Below, piece after piece: positions 31,442 through 41,467 of a DNA stretch of 64,000 nucleotides. How positions within the stretch are numbered: the stretch's first letter is position 1; each line of letters starts with the position of its first letter. The stretch is from assembly GCA_963778525.1 (NCBI GenBank), contig CAVZUJ010000005.1, positions 193,536-257,535 on the forward strand. The letters are read 5' to 3'. The DNA comes from Schlegelella_A sp963778525. Lineage in GTDB: Bacteria > Pseudomonadota > Gammaproteobacteria > Burkholderiales > Burkholderiaceae_C. The position numbers were made by a program, and so were the translations under genes. The notes under the pieces are model-generated. The model made no database searches. It was given only the letters and a program-made list of their open reading frames with translations, and was not told the DNA's origin.

Positions 31442-33851
31442 GCCGCCGCCTCGGCCGATTGCAGCGCCGTGATCGCGCGAAGAATGGCTTCGCTCGTCGC
31501 CGGCGCCGAGAGCGGCAGGATCGACCCGATGGCCGCCGGCCGCCGAGACCGCATCACGAATCGCGAAGAAGACCGAGAACGGCAGCAGGAGCGGCGGCTC
31601 GCCGGTGGCCTTGCTGCGGTGGATGGTGTCCGAGACGTTGTCGCTGGCCGTGCCCATGCCGTCTTGCCAGAGGCGCACGTCGAAGACCGGCGGGCAATCG
31701 TTGGCGGTCGGGATCTTGTAGGTGCTGGGCGCGTGCGTGAGCAGCAGGCCGGCCTTGGGCGTGCCGTCGTTCGGCTGCCAGACCAGCTCTTCGGTCGTCA
31801 GCCAACCCATGCCCTGGATGAAGCCGCCCTCGACCTGGCCGATGTCGATCGCCGGATTGAGCGACCGGCCGGCATCGTGCAGCACGTGCGCGGCGAGCAG
31901 CTTCCATTCGCCGGTCAGCGTATCCACGACCACCTCGCTCACCGCCGCGCCGTAGGCGAAATAGAAGAAGGGCCGGCCCTGCATGGTGGCCATGTCCCAC
32001 GACAGGCCGGGCGTGGCATAGAAGCCGTCGGACCAGAGCTGGACGCGCGCCATGTAGGCCAGGACGACGAGCTCGCGAAAGGCTCAGCGTCGCCTTCGAT
32101 CCGATCTCGACCGAGCCGTTGGCGAAGCGCACGTCGCCGCGTCGACGCCGAAGTGCTCGACCGCAAACGCGACGAGCCGCGCCTTGATCTGCCGTGCCGC
32201 GTCCTGCGCCGCCTTGCCGTTCAGGTCGCTGCCGGTCGAGGCCGCGGTGGCCGAGGTATTGGCCACCTTCTGCGTGTCGGTGGCGGTGACGCGGACGGCG
32301 TCGAAGTCGATCCCGAGCTCGTGCGCCACCACCTGCGCGACCTTGGTGTTCAGGCCCTGGCCCATCTCCGTGCCGCCGTGGTTGACGAGCACCGAGCCGT
32401 CGCCATAGACGTGCACCAGGGCGCCGGCCTGGTTCAGATGGACGAGGTTGAAGGAGATGCCGAACTTGACCGGCGTCAGCGCCAGGCCGCGCTTGAGGAC
32501 CTCGCTCTTCGCGTTGAACGCGGCGATCGCTTCGCGCCGCTCGCGATAGCCGCTGCTCGCCTCGAGCTCGGCGACGAGCTCGTGCACGATGTTGTCTTCG
32601 ACCGGCTGGCCGTACGGGCGTGACGTTCTTCTGCGCGCTGCCGTAGAAGTTGAGCCGGCGCACGTCGAGCGCATCCTTGCCGAGCCGGCGCGCGATCGAG
32701 TCGAGGATGTTCTCGATGGCGATCGCGCCCTGCGGTCCGCCGAAGCCGCGAAACGCGGTGTTGCTCTGGGTGTTGGTGCGCCCCGAGTAGCCGTGGATCG
32801 CGACGTCGGGCAGCCAGTAGGCGTTGTCGAAATGGCAGACGGCGCGCGTCATCACCGGACCCGACAGGTCGGCCGAGAAGCCGGCGCGCGAGACCATCGT
32901 CAGCTCGGCGCCGAGGACCCGGCCGTCGTCGTCGAAGCCCACTTCGTACTCGTAGTGGAAGCAGTGGCGCCGGCCGGTGATCATGAAGTCGTCGTCGCGG
33001 TCGAGGCGCAGCTTCACCGGCCGGCCGAGCTTGTGCGCGGCGACCGCGGCGACGCAGGCGAACAGGCCCGACTGCGACTCCTTGCCGCCGAAGCCGCCGC
33101 CCATGCGCCGGCATTCCACCTGGACGTGATGCGAGTGCAGGCCGAGGCAATGCGCCACCAGGTGCTGCATCTCGCTCGGATGCTGGGTCGAGCAGTGCAC
33201 GAGCATGCCGCTGTCTTCGCGCGGCACGGCATACGAGATCTGGCCTTCGAGATAGAACTGCTCCTGGCCGCCGACCTCGAGCGTGTCCTTCAGCCGATGC
33301 GGTGCGGCGTCGATGGCGGCGCGCGCGTCGCCGCGCGCCAGGTGCATCGGCGGCAGCACGTAGCTCTTGGCCGCGTGCGCTTCGACCGGCGTGAGCAGGG
33401 CCGGCAAGGGCTCGATGCGCAAGGCCGCCTTCGCGCCGGCCGCGGCGAGGCGGGCCGCGTTGCGCGTTTCGGCGATGACGGCGAAGACCGGCTGGCCGAC
33501 GTAGTGCACGACGCCGTCGGCGAGGATCGGGTCGTCGTGGATGACCGGGCCGCAGTCGTTGACGCCGGGGATGTCGTGCGCGGTGAGCACGGCCACCACG
33601 CCGGGCATCGCCTGGATGCGCGCCAGGTCGATGGCGGCGATGCGGCCGTGCGCCACCGGCGACAGGCCGAGCGCCGCATGCAGCGTGCCGGCGAGCTCGG
33701 GCAGGTCGTCGATGTAGGGCGCGCTGCCGGCCACGTGCAGGTGCGCCGACTCGTGCGGGCGCGAGATGCCGACGCGGGCGCCCGCCTGCAGCGCCTTGTC
33801 TTCGTCGGCCGGGTGCGGCCGCAGCCAGGTCGGGTCGAGGGCGCGATTCAT
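31438..33851 (-). CDS. xdhB: Xanthine dehydrogenase large (molybdopterin) subunit, frame-disrupted
   Basis: About 800 residues after correcting frame changes near 32617, 32139, 32084 and 31533. The ATG at 33851 overlaps the xdhA stop (ATGA). Molybdopterin-subunit landmarks are clear: GQEQFYLEGQISYAVP, ECRRMGGGFGGKESQS, NTAFRGFGGPQGAIAIENI, NHGGTEMGQGLNTKVAQV, and a C terminus of GSILPLSAPATSEAILRA. The family oxidises hypoxanthine to xanthine and xanthine to urate. All four breaks are single-base changes, mostly at runs of G or C, and the coding sequence between them is well conserved. They look like sequence errors, although a true pseudogene cannot be excluded. Confidence 0.85.
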
Positions 33852-35392
33852 GGCTCGGACGCCGCCTTCGCGAGACGCGGCGCGACGTGCACCATCGAGT
33901 GCCAGACGCTGGTCTCGTGCGCTGCGAGCGGCGCCTCGCGCCGGGTCTCGAGCCAGAAGCGGCGCAGCAGGTTCTTCGCGGCCTGCAGGCGATAGGCGGC
34001 GCTGGCGCGCATGTCGGTCAGGGGCGCGAAGTCGCGCTCGAGCGCGGCTTGCGCGGCGGCGACGGCGGCCGCATCCCAGGGCTTGCCGACGATCGCCGCT
34101 TCGGTCGCCACGGCGCGCTTCACGGTCGCGGCCATGCCGCCGAAGGCCAGGCGCGCGACGCCTACGCGGCCGGCGTCGTCGAGCTCGATGGCCAGGCCGG
34201 CGCAAAGCGCGGAGATGTCGCAATCGAAGCGCTTCGAGATCTTGTACGCGCGCACCGTGGCGGCGCGGGCCAGCGGCACCTCGATCGCCTGCACGAACTC
34301 GCCGGGCTCGAGGCGGTTCTGCATGTAGCCGGTGTAGAAGTCGGCGAGCGGCACGGTGCGCACGCGCTCGCCGCAACGCAGCAGCAGGCTGGCGTCGAGC
34401 GCCATCAGCACCGGGGCCGAGTCGCCGATCGGCGAGCCGTTGGCAACGTTGCCGCCCATCGTGCCGGCGTGGCGCAGCGGCACGCCGGCAAAGCGCAGCC
34501 AGACGTCGGTGAGCGTCGGCCAGCGTGCCACCAGCGCCCGCCAGCCGGCTTCGAGCGAGGCGGCGGCGCCGATCGACAGCGTGCCGTCGCGTTCCTCGAT
34601 GCGCTTCAGGGCATCGACGCCGCCGATGTAGAGCAGCGACGGCAGGTCGCGGAACATCTTGTTGACCCACAGGCCGATATCGGTCGAGCCGGCGAGGACG
34701 CGGGCTTCGGGGCGGGCGAGCCGCTCGGCGGCGAACGCCTCGAGCGTGCGTGGCGCGACGAACTCGCCGCCGCGTGGCGGCGCATAGCGAAAGGTGGCGC
34801 TCGACGCCATCGCTTCGAGCGCGGCCAGCGCCGGCGCGGTATCGAGGCGTGCGACCGGCAGCTCGAACATCCGTTCGCCGGCGTCGAGGATCGGCCGGTA
34901 GCCGGTGCATCGGCAGAGGTTGCCCGAGAGCTCGTCGGCCAGCTCCTGGCGCGTCGGCCGCGTGCCCATGGCGCCGTGGTGCTGGTAGGCGGCCCACAGC
35001 GACATCACGAAGCCCGGCGTGCAGAAGCCGCACTGCGAGGCGTGGCAGTCGACCATCGCCTGTTGCGCAGGATGCAGGCTGCCACCGGGGCCTTGCAGGT
35101 CTTCGACGGTGAAGAGCGCCTTGCCGTCGAGCGCGGGCAGGAACTGGATGCAGGCATTGGCGGTGGTGAGAAGCAGGCCGCCGACGATCTCCGCGCTGCC
35201 GGCGGTCGCTGCGCCCGGCAGCTCGCCGAGCACGATCGTGCAGGCGCCGCAGTCGCCCTCGTTGCAGCCTTCCTTGCTGCCGGTGCAGCGCGCGTCCTCG
35301 CGCAGCCAGTCGAGCACGGTGCGCGTCGGTGCGGCCGCGTCGACCGCGACGACGGCGCCGCGATGGAAGAAGCGGATCGGGCGGCTCGACAT
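33848..35392 (-). CDS. xdhA: Xanthine dehydrogenase small subunit (two [2Fe-2S] clusters plus FAD)
   Basis: A 514-residue protein starting at the ATG at 35392. Cluster ligands are C43, C48, C51 (CNEGDCGAC) and C81, then C121, C124 (CGFC), C160 and C162 (CRC). The FAD domain begins near residue 200 (YAPPRGGEFVAP, then RVLAGSTDIGLW), with HAGTMGGNVANGSPIGDSAP as the isoalloxazine-binding loop. The subunit passes electrons from the molybdenum centre to FAD and NAD. It starts an xdhABC operon that is divergent from a LysR gene. Confidence 0.92.
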   Translation of the reverse strand: MSSRPIRFFHRGAVVAVDAAAPTRTVLDWLREDARCTGSKEGCNEGDCGACTIVLGELPGAATAGSAEIVGGLLLTTANACIQFLPALDGKALFTVEDLQGPGGSLHPAQQAMVDCHASQCGFCTPGFVMSLWAAYQHHGAMGTRPTRQELADELSGNLCRCTGYRPILDAGERMFELPVARLDTAPALAALEAMASSATFRYAPPRGGEFVAPRTLEAFAAERLARPEARVLAGSTDIGLWVNKMFRDLPSLLYIGGVDALKRIEERDGTLSIGAAASLEAGWRALVARWPTLTDVWLRFAGVPLRHAGTMGGNVANGSPIGDSAPVLMALDASLLLRCGERVRTVPLADFYTGYMQNRLEPGEFVQAIEVPLARAATVRAYKISKRFDCDISALCAGLAIELDDAGRVGVARLAFGGMAATVKRAVATEAAIVGKPWDAAAVAAAQAALERDFAPLTDMRASAAYRLQAAKNLLRRFWLETRREAPLAAHETSVWHSMVHVAPRLAKAASEP

Positions 35393-35467
35393 GGGCTCAG
35401 ATGCTCCGGGCACGCGTGCAAGGTAACGCTTCGGCAGGATATCGGTATACAACCAAAGCGATGATGC

Positions 35468-35479
35468 ATATCATGATAT
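35468..35479. promoter_or_regulatory. 12-base perfect palindrome in the xdhA-lysR divergent region
   Basis: ATATCATGATAT is a perfect palindrome five bases upstream of the LysR gene start, inside an unusually AT-rich stretch (35447-35490) that contains further ATGAT/ATCAT half sites. It is a plausible LysR operator and would also suit autorepression. Positional inference only. Confidence 0.45.
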
Positions 35480-35483
35480 TCAT

Positions 35484-36446
35484 ATGATGCCTGAGGCCGC
35501 TTTCGGGAAGATCGAGCTTCATCTCATCCGGGTGTTGCAGACCTTGATCAGCGAACGAAGCGTCTCGCGCGCCGCCATGCGCCTGGGCAGCAGCCAGCCC
35601 GCCGTCAGCGCCCAGTTGCGCCGGCTGCGTTCGCTCACCGGCGACGCGCTTCTGGTTCGCGCCGGTAGCGGCATGACGCCCACCGCGGTGGCGCTGCAAT
35701 TGTTGGGCCCGGCCAGCACGGTGCTGCGCGAGGCCGACCGGCTGTTCGGCTCGCGCGCACGCGAGCGCGGTTTCGATCCGGCCGCGAGCGAGACGACGTT
35801 TCGCATCGCCGCCAGCGACTACCTCGACCCGCTGTTCCTGCCCGAGATCGTGGCCCACGTCCAGAAGCTCTCGCCGGGGGCGCGGCTCGAGCTCCTGCCG
35901 CTGACCGGCGAGTACGACTACCGTCGCAGCCTGGCCGCCGGCGAGGTCGATCTGGTGGTCGGCAACTGGCTGCGCCCGCCCGGCGAGCTGCATCTCGGCC
36001 GGCTGATCAGCGACGAGATCGTCTGCCTGGTCGCCGCCGATCATCCGGCCGGCGCGCGGTCGTGGTCGAGCGAGCGCTACCTGGCCGCCGAGCACATCGC
36101 GCCGATGCCCTTCCATGCCAACGCCGCCGGCGTCGTCGACGACCACCTGGCCTCGCTCGGCCTCGTGCGCAGCGTGGCGGTGAAGAGCGCGCACTTCAGC
36201 CTGATCCCGCTGATGGTGTCGCAAAGCCGCCTGGTGCTGACGACCGGGCGCCTGTTCTGCTCGCGCTTCGTCGACGCGCTGCCGGTGAAGATCGTGCGCT
36301 GCCCGGTCGCCTTTCCGGCGCTCACCTACTACCAGCTCTGGCACGAGGTGACGCACGCCTCGCCCTCGTCGAGGTGGCTGCGCGAGCAGGTGCGCGAGGT
36401 GGCGCGCAACCTCGCCGGGCACGGCATGCCGAGGCGCGCGCCATGA
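35484..36446 (+). CDS. LysR-family transcriptional regulator
   Basis: A 320-residue regulator. The N-terminal helix-turn-helix reads LISERSVSRAAMRLGSSQPA then VSAQLRRLRSLTGDALLVR, and the effector domain opens TTFRIAASDYLDPLFLPEIV. Start codons at 35484 and 35487 are both possible, without a clear ribosome site. It is divergent from xdhABC and overlaps guanine deaminase (ATGA at 36443-36446), so it is cotranscribed with it. It most likely controls the purine locus in both directions, with a purine or its breakdown product as effector (inference). Confidence 0.9.
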   Translation: MMPEAAFGKIELHLIRVLQTLISERSVSRAAMRLGSSQPAVSAQLRRLRSLTGDALLVRAGSGMTPTAVALQLLGPASTVLREADRLFGSRARERGFDPAASETTFRIAASDYLDPLFLPEIVAHVQKLSPGARLELLPLTGEYDYRRSLAAGEVDLVVGNWLRPPGELHLGRLISDEIVCLVAADHPAGARSWSSERYLAAEHIAPMPFHANAAGVVDDHLASLGLVRSVAVKSAHFSLIPLMVSQSRLVLTTGRLFCSRFVDALPVKIVRCPVAFPALTYYQLWHEVTHASPSSRWLREQVREVARNLAGHGMPRRAP

Positions 36447-37759
36447 GCGCTCCGGCCCGGCTCGCGCTCCATGGCGATCTGCTCGATTTCAGTGCCGAGC
36501 CGGCCTGGGGCGAGACCGAACCTTCGGCGGTGCGTTTTCGTCCCGGCCACTGGCTGCTCGTCGAAGGCGGGCGGATCGCCGGCGTGCAGGCCGAAGCGCC
36601 CGGCGAGGGCTGGCAGCGCCACGAGCACGCCGGCCGATGGATCCTGCCCGGCTTCATCGACACCCACGTGCACAGCCCGCAGCTCGATGTCATCGCCAGC
36701 TACGGCAGCGAGCTTCTCGACTGGCTGACCACGCACACCTTTCCCGCCGAGACGCGCCATGCCGACGAAGCGCACGCCGAAGCCACGGCAGCGCTCTTTC
36801 TCGATGCCCTGCTGGCGCACGGCACGACCGCGGCGGTCGTCTTTCCCACGGTGCACAAGGTCTCGGCCGACGCGCTCTTCGCCGCTGCCGAGCAGCGCGG
36901 CATGCGCCTGCTTGCCGGCAAGGTGCTGATGGATCGCAACGCCCCGCCCGAGCTCTGCGACGACGTGGCCGGCGCCGGGCGCGACACGCGTGCGCTGATC
37001 GCGCGTTGGCATGGCCGCGCCCGCCTGGCCTATGCCTTGACGGTGCGCTTCGCGCCGACCAGCACGCCGGCGCAGCTCGCCCTCGCGGGGCGCTTCTGCC
37101 GCGACGACGCCAGTCTCTACATGCAGACCCACCTGGCCGAGAGCCGGGCCGAGGTGCAGTGGGTGCGCGAGCTCTTTCCCGAGGCGCGCAGCTATCTCGA
37201 TGTCTACGCCCGCGCCGGCCTGCTGCACGCGAAGAGCGTCTTCGCGCACGGCATCTGGCTCGACGACGCCGACCGCGCCGCGCTCGCCGCTGCCGGCGCG
37301 CAGATCGCGCACTCGCCGTCGTCGAATCTCTTTCTCGGCAGCGGCCTGTTCGGCTGGCGCGCGGCAGAAGCGGGCGGCGTGCATGTCAGCCTGGCCAGCG
37401 ACGTCGGCGGCGGCACCAGCCTGTCGATGCTGCGCAACATGGCCGATGCCTACAAGATCCAGGCCCTCCAGGGCGAGCGCCTGACGGCCTGGAAGGCGCT
37501 GCACGCGGCCACCCGCGGCGCGGCGCAGGCGCTCGGCCTGGGCGCCGAGATCGGCTCGTTCGAGCCCGGGGCCGTCGCCGATGTCTGCATCTGGGACGAA
37601 GCGCTCGGGCCGGTCGCGCGTCGGCGCGCCGAGGTGGCGCGCACATTGCATGAGCGCGCCTTCGCCTGGATGATGCTCGGCGACGAGCGCAACCTCGTCG
37701 AGACGTTCGTTGCCGGCCGTCGCCTGCATGCGCGAGACTCCGCGCTGCGCCCAGAATGA
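36443..37759 (+). CDS. guaD: Guanine deaminase
   Basis: A 438-residue amidohydrolase. The zinc site begins at H75/H77 in GFIDTHVHSPQ, with MQTHLAESRAEVQW and the histidine in VFAHGIWLDD further on, and ASDVGGGTSLSML near residue 315 matches guanine deaminases. It converts guanine to xanthine, feeding the divergent xanthine dehydrogenase. The start lies inside the LysR stop. The next gene, an ABC ATPase, starts 40 bases after its stop. Confidence in the specific function is helped by the purine neighbours. Confidence 0.9.
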   Translation: MSAPARLALHGDLLDFSAEPAWGETEPSAVRFRPGHWLLVEGGRIAGVQAEAPGEGWQRHEHAGRWILPGFIDTHVHSPQLDVIASYGSELLDWLTTHTFPAETRHADEAHAEATAALFLDALLAHGTTAAVVFPTVHKVSADALFAAAEQRGMRLLAGKVLMDRNAPPELCDDVAGAGRDTRALIARWHGRARLAYALTVRFAPTSTPAQLALAGRFCRDDASLYMQTHLAESRAEVQWVRELFPEARSYLDVYARAGLLHAKSVFAHGIWLDDADRAALAAAGAQIAHSPSSNLFLGSGLFGWRAAEAGGVHVSLASDVGGGTSLSMLRNMADAYKIQALQGERLTAWKALHAATRGAAQALGLGAEIGSFEPGAVADVCIWDEALGPVARRRAEVARTLHERAFAWMMLGDERNLVETFVAGRRLHARDSALRPE

Positions 37760-37799
37760 TTGCCGGACCTCCTCACCCGGGCAAAGCGAAGGATCTCGT

Positions 37800-39329
37800 T
37801 TGACTCCCCTGCGCCTCGAGCTCGTCGACATCAGCAAGCAATACCCGGCGGTCAAGGCCAACGACCGGGTGAACCTGCGCGTCAAGCCGGGCGAGATCCA
37901 TGCCGTGCTCGGGGAGAACGGCGCCGGCAAGTCGACCTTGATGAAGATCATCTACGGCGCGGTCCGGCCCGACGAGGGCGAGATCCGCTGGAACGGCCAG
38001 GCCGTGCAGATCGCGTCGCCGGCGGCGGCACGCGCGCTCGGCATCAGCATGGTCTACCAGCACTTCAGCCTGTTCGACACGCTGACCGCGGCCGAGAACG
38101 TCTGGCTCGGCCTCGACAAGTCGCTCTCGCTCGCCCGGGTCACGGCGCGCATCACCGAAGTGGCGGGCGTCTACGGCCTCGAGGTCGATCCGCTGCGGCC
38201 GGTGCATACGCTTTCGGTCGGCGAGCGCCAGCGCGTCGAGATCGTGCGCGCGCTGATGACGAGCCCGAAGTTGCTGATCCTCGACGAGCCGACCTCGGTG
38301 CTCACGCCGCAGGCCGTGCAGACGCTTTTCGTGACGCTGCGCAAGCTCGCCGCCGAAGGTTGCGCCATCCTCTACATCTCGCACAAGCTCGACGAGATCC
38401 GCGCCCTTTGCCACCACTGCACGGTGTTGCGGGGCGGCAAGGTCACCGGCGAGGTCGATCCGGCCGGGGAGACGAACGCGAGCCTGTCGCGCCTGATGAT
38501 CGGTGCCGAGCCGCCGCAGCTGCAGCACCACGAGGCGCGCGCCGGCGCCGTCGTGCTCGAGGTCCGCGACCTCTCCCTGGCCAAGGACGATCCGTTCGGC
38601 ACGACGCTCGAGTCGATCTCCTTCGAGGTGCGCGCCGGCGAGGTGCTCGGCATCGCCGGGGTCTCGGGCAATGGCCAGCAGGAGCTGATGCGGGCGCTTT
38701 CCGGCGAGGACGTGCGGGCGCCCAAGGGCTCGATCCGCCTGTTCGAGAGCGACATCGCGCGGGCTCGCCCGAGCGCGCGCCGGCGCCAGGGCCTGCACTT
38801 CGTTCCCGAAGAGCGCCTCGGCCGCGGCGCGGTGCCGACCTTGTCCCTGGCGCAGAACACGCTGCTGACGCGCACGCGTGCGGTCGGGCGCTCGGGCTGG
38901 ATCCGCGTCGGCGACGTCGCCGCCCTGGCCGACGCACTGATCCGCCGCTTCAACGTCAGGGCCGGCGGCCCGGGCTCGGCGGCGAAGAGCCTGTCGGGCG
39001 GCAACCTGCAGAAGTTCATCGTCGGGCGCGAGATCGATGCCGACCCGAAGCTGCTCATCGTCTCGCAGCCGACCTGGGGCGTCGACGTCGGCGCCGCGGC
39101 GCAGATCCGCGGCGAGCTGCTGGCCTTGCGCGACAACGGCTGCGCCGTGCTCGTGGTCAGCGAGGAGCTCGACGAGCTGTTCGAGATCTGCGACCGGCTC
39201 GTCGTGATCGCGCAGGGGCGCGTCTCGCCGAGCGTGAAGAAGAGCGAGGCCTCGGCCCTGATGATCGGCGAGTGGATGAGCGGCCTGTGGCAATCGGGCG
39301 AGAAGGCGGCACCGCATGCTGCGGCTTGA
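37800..39329 (+). CDS. Nucleoside/purine ABC importer, double ATP-binding protein (BMP-type)
   Basis: A 509-residue ATPase with two ABC domains. I chose a TTG start at 37800, five bases after AAGGAT. Domain one has GENGAGKST, VGERQRVEI and LLILDEPTS; domain two has GVSGNGQQELM in place of a classic Walker A, SGGNLQKFIVG and LLIVSQPTWG. The second site is degenerate at Walker A, as usual for RbsA/YufO-like proteins. It overlaps the first permease gene by 14 bases. With the two permeases and the BMP lipoprotein it forms an importer of purine nucleosides or bases. Confidence 0.9.
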   Translation: MTPLRLELVDISKQYPAVKANDRVNLRVKPGEIHAVLGENGAGKSTLMKIIYGAVRPDEGEIRWNGQAVQIASPAAARALGISMVYQHFSLFDTLTAAENVWLGLDKSLSLARVTARITEVAGVYGLEVDPLRPVHTLSVGERQRVEIVRALMTSPKLLILDEPTSVLTPQAVQTLFVTLRKLAAEGCAILYISHKLDEIRALCHHCTVLRGGKVTGEVDPAGETNASLSRLMIGAEPPQLQHHEARAGAVVLEVRDLSLAKDDPFGTTLESISFEVRAGEVLGIAGVSGNGQQELMRALSGEDVRAPKGSIRLFESDIARARPSARRRQGLHFVPEERLGRGAVPTLSLAQNTLLTRTRAVGRSGWIRVGDVAALADALIRRFNVRAGGPGSAAKSLSGGNLQKFIVGREIDADPKLLIVSQPTWGVDVGAAAQIRGELLALRDNGCAVLVVSEELDELFEICDRLVVIAQGRVSPSVKKSEASALMIGEWMSGLWQSGEKAAPHAAA

Positions 39330-40482
39330 GCCGCGGCCCGAGCCGTCGCGGGCGATGTCGATCGCCTCGCCGCTGATCTCGCTCGCCGTCACCGTCGTCA
39401 TCGGCACCCTGCTGTTCGTGCTCCTCGGCAAGGACCCGCTGCGCGGCCTGGAGGTCTTCTTCGTCGAGCCGATCCGCAGCGGCTATGCCTGGAGCGAGCT
39501 GGCGATCAAGGCGACGCCCCTGCTGCTCATCGCCCTCGGCCTGGCGGTGTGCTTTCGCTCCAACGTCTGGAACATCGGCGCCGAAGGCCAGTACGTGATC
39601 GGCGCGATCGCCGCGAGCGGCGTCGCCATGCTCGCGGGGAAAGACACCGGCCACTGGATCTTCGTGCCGGTGCTCGTCGCCGGCGTTTTCGGAGGCATGG
39701 CCTGGGCGGCCATCGTCGCGCTGCTGCGCGACCGCTTCAACGCCAGCGAGATCCTGGTGAGCCTGATGCTCGTCTACGTCGCCGAGCAGGTCCTGAACTA
39801 CTTCGTCTACGGACCGTGGAAGGACCCGCACGGCTACAACTTTCCGCAGACGATCACCTTCCTGAAGGCGACCCAGGTGCCGCGCCTGATCGGCAGCTAT
39901 CGCGTCAACATCGGCACGATCGGCGGGCTCCTCGCCGCCGCCGCGTTCTGGATCCTGCTGTTTCGCACCTACGCCGGTTTTCAGCTGCAGGTCGGCGGCC
40001 TCGCGCCCGCCGCGGCCCGCTACGCCGGCTTCTCGTCGCGCAAGGCCTTGTGGACGGCGCTGCTGCTGTCGGGCGGCATGGCCGGCCTGGCCGGCGGCCT
40101 CGAAGTCTCCGGGCCGCTCGGCCAGCTCACGCCGCATGTGCCGGTGGGCTACGGCTTCGCGGCGATCATCGTCGCCTTCGTCGGGCGCCTGCATCCGGTG
40201 GGCATCGTCTTCTCGGCGATCCTGATGAGCATGTTCTACATCGGCGGCGAGCTGGCGCAGTCGCGCCTCGGCCTGCCGCAATCGCTGACCGGCGTGTTCC
40301 AGGGCCTGCTGCTCTTCGCGCTGCTCGCCTGCGACACGCTGATCGCCTACCGCGTGCGCTGGAAGCCGGCGCGTGCGGGCGGCGCCGCAGCGGGTTCGCC
40401 GATTCCGGCGCCGGCGCTCGACGACGCGCCGCTCAGCCCGGTCGTCGCGGCCACGGCGTTGCCGGCGCGGGAAGGTGCGTGA
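39316..40482 (+). CDS. BMP-type ABC importer permease 1
   Basis: A 388-residue inner-membrane protein with about ten hydrophobic segments. FRSNVWNIGAEGQYVIGAI near residue 75 is the diagnostic loop of BMP-system permeases (YufP/NupB type). The ATG at 39316 lies inside the ATPase gene end. The C-terminal 35 residues are Ala/Pro-rich and cytosolic. It shares one base with the next permease gene (TGATG), so it is coupled to it. Confidence 0.9.
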   Translation: MLRLEPRPEPSRAMSIASPLISLAVTVVIGTLLFVLLGKDPLRGLEVFFVEPIRSGYAWSELAIKATPLLLIALGLAVCFRSNVWNIGAEGQYVIGAIAASGVAMLAGKDTGHWIFVPVLVAGVFGGMAWAAIVALLRDRFNASEILVSLMLVYVAEQVLNYFVYGPWKDPHGYNFPQTITFLKATQVPRLIGSYRVNIGTIGGLLAAAAFWILLFRTYAGFQLQVGGLAPAAARYAGFSSRKALWTALLLSGGMAGLAGGLEVSGPLGQLTPHVPVGYGFAAIIVAFVGRLHPVGIVFSAILMSMFYIGGELAQSRLGLPQSLTGVFQGLLLFALLACDTLIAYRVRWKPARAGGAAAGSPIPAPALDDAPLSPVVAATALPAREGA

Positions 40483-41399
40483 TGGACCAGGCCGCCCTCC
40501 TCATCGCCGCCACGCTCAACTCGGGCACCGTGCTCGCCTTCGCGGCGCTCGGCCTGCTCATCAACGAGCGCGCCGGCATCGTCAACCTCGGCGCCGAAGG
40601 AATGATGCTGGTGGCCGCCGTCGCCGGCTTCGCGACGGCCGTGCACACGGGCAACGAGTGGGCAGCCTTCGGTGCCGGTGCCCTGGCCGGCGCGCTGCTC
40701 GCGGCTGCCTTCGGCGTGCTGGTGATCTGGCTCAATACCAACCAGTACGCCACCGGCCTCGCCCTCAGCCTCTTCGGCACCGGCTTCTCGGCCTTTGCGG
40801 GCATTCGCTACGCGCAGGAAAAGCTCGGCGAGCGGGCGAGCTTTCACATCCCCTACCTCGCCGACCTGCCTTTCGTCGGCCCGGCGTTCTTTCGCCAGCA
40901 TCCGATGGTCTACATCGCCATCGCGCTCACTGTCGCCATCGCCTGGTTCCTCTATCGCTCGCGCGCCGGGCTGGTGTTGCGCGCGGTCGGCGAGTCGCCG
41001 GAATCGGCGCACGCGCTCGGCTATCCGGTGCGCCGGATCCGCCTGCTGGCGGTGATCGTGGGCGGGGCGCTTTGCGGGGTCGCCGGTGCGTATGTCTCGG
41101 TCGTCTACACCCACCTCTGGGTCGAGGGCATGATCGCCGGCAAGGGCTGGATCGCGCTGGCGCTCACCACCTTCGCCACCTGGCGGCCGGCGCGCGTGCT
41201 GCTCGGCGCCTATCTGTTCGGCGGGGTGACGATGCTGCAGTTCCAGCTGCAGGGCGAGGGCGTGCAGATCTCGAGCCAGTTCCTGACCATGCTTCCGTAC
41301 CTGTCGACCATCCTCGTGCTCGTCCTCATTTCCAGGAACGCGTCGTTCATCCGCGTCAACATGCCGGCGTCGATCGGCAAGCCGTTCTTCCCGGGCTGA
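40482..41399 (+). CDS. BMP-type ABC importer permease 2
   Basis: A 305-residue membrane protein. LLINERAGIVNLGAEGMMLV near residue 25 is the matching YufQ/NupC-type permease loop, and GWIALALTTFATWRPARVL near residue 225 is also conserved. It pairs with permease 1 to form the channel. The BMP lipoprotein gene follows after 68 bases with its own GGAG site. Confidence 0.9.
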   Translation: MDQAALLIAATLNSGTVLAFAALGLLINERAGIVNLGAEGMMLVAAVAGFATAVHTGNEWAAFGAGALAGALLAAAFGVLVIWLNTNQYATGLALSLFGTGFSAFAGIRYAQEKLGERASFHIPYLADLPFVGPAFFRQHPMVYIAIALTVAIAWFLYRSRAGLVLRAVGESPESAHALGYPVRRIRLLAVIVGGALCGVAGAYVSVVYTHLWVEGMIAGKGWIALALTTFATWRPARVLLGAYLFGGVTMLQFQLQGEGVQISSQFLTMLPYLSTILVLVLISRNASFIRVNMPASIGKPFFPG

Positions 41400-41467
41400 G
41401 CTTGGCTCGATAATCGCCGCTTCGCCTCGGCGAGCACTCCTCAATCGACCCCTTCACTGGAGCCACC

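Noticed and set aside
30578..32053. Apparent XdhB-XdhC fusion
   Set aside because: A one-base change near 31533 removes the xdhB stop. The corrected frame ends xdhB in a GTGA overlap with the xdhC start.
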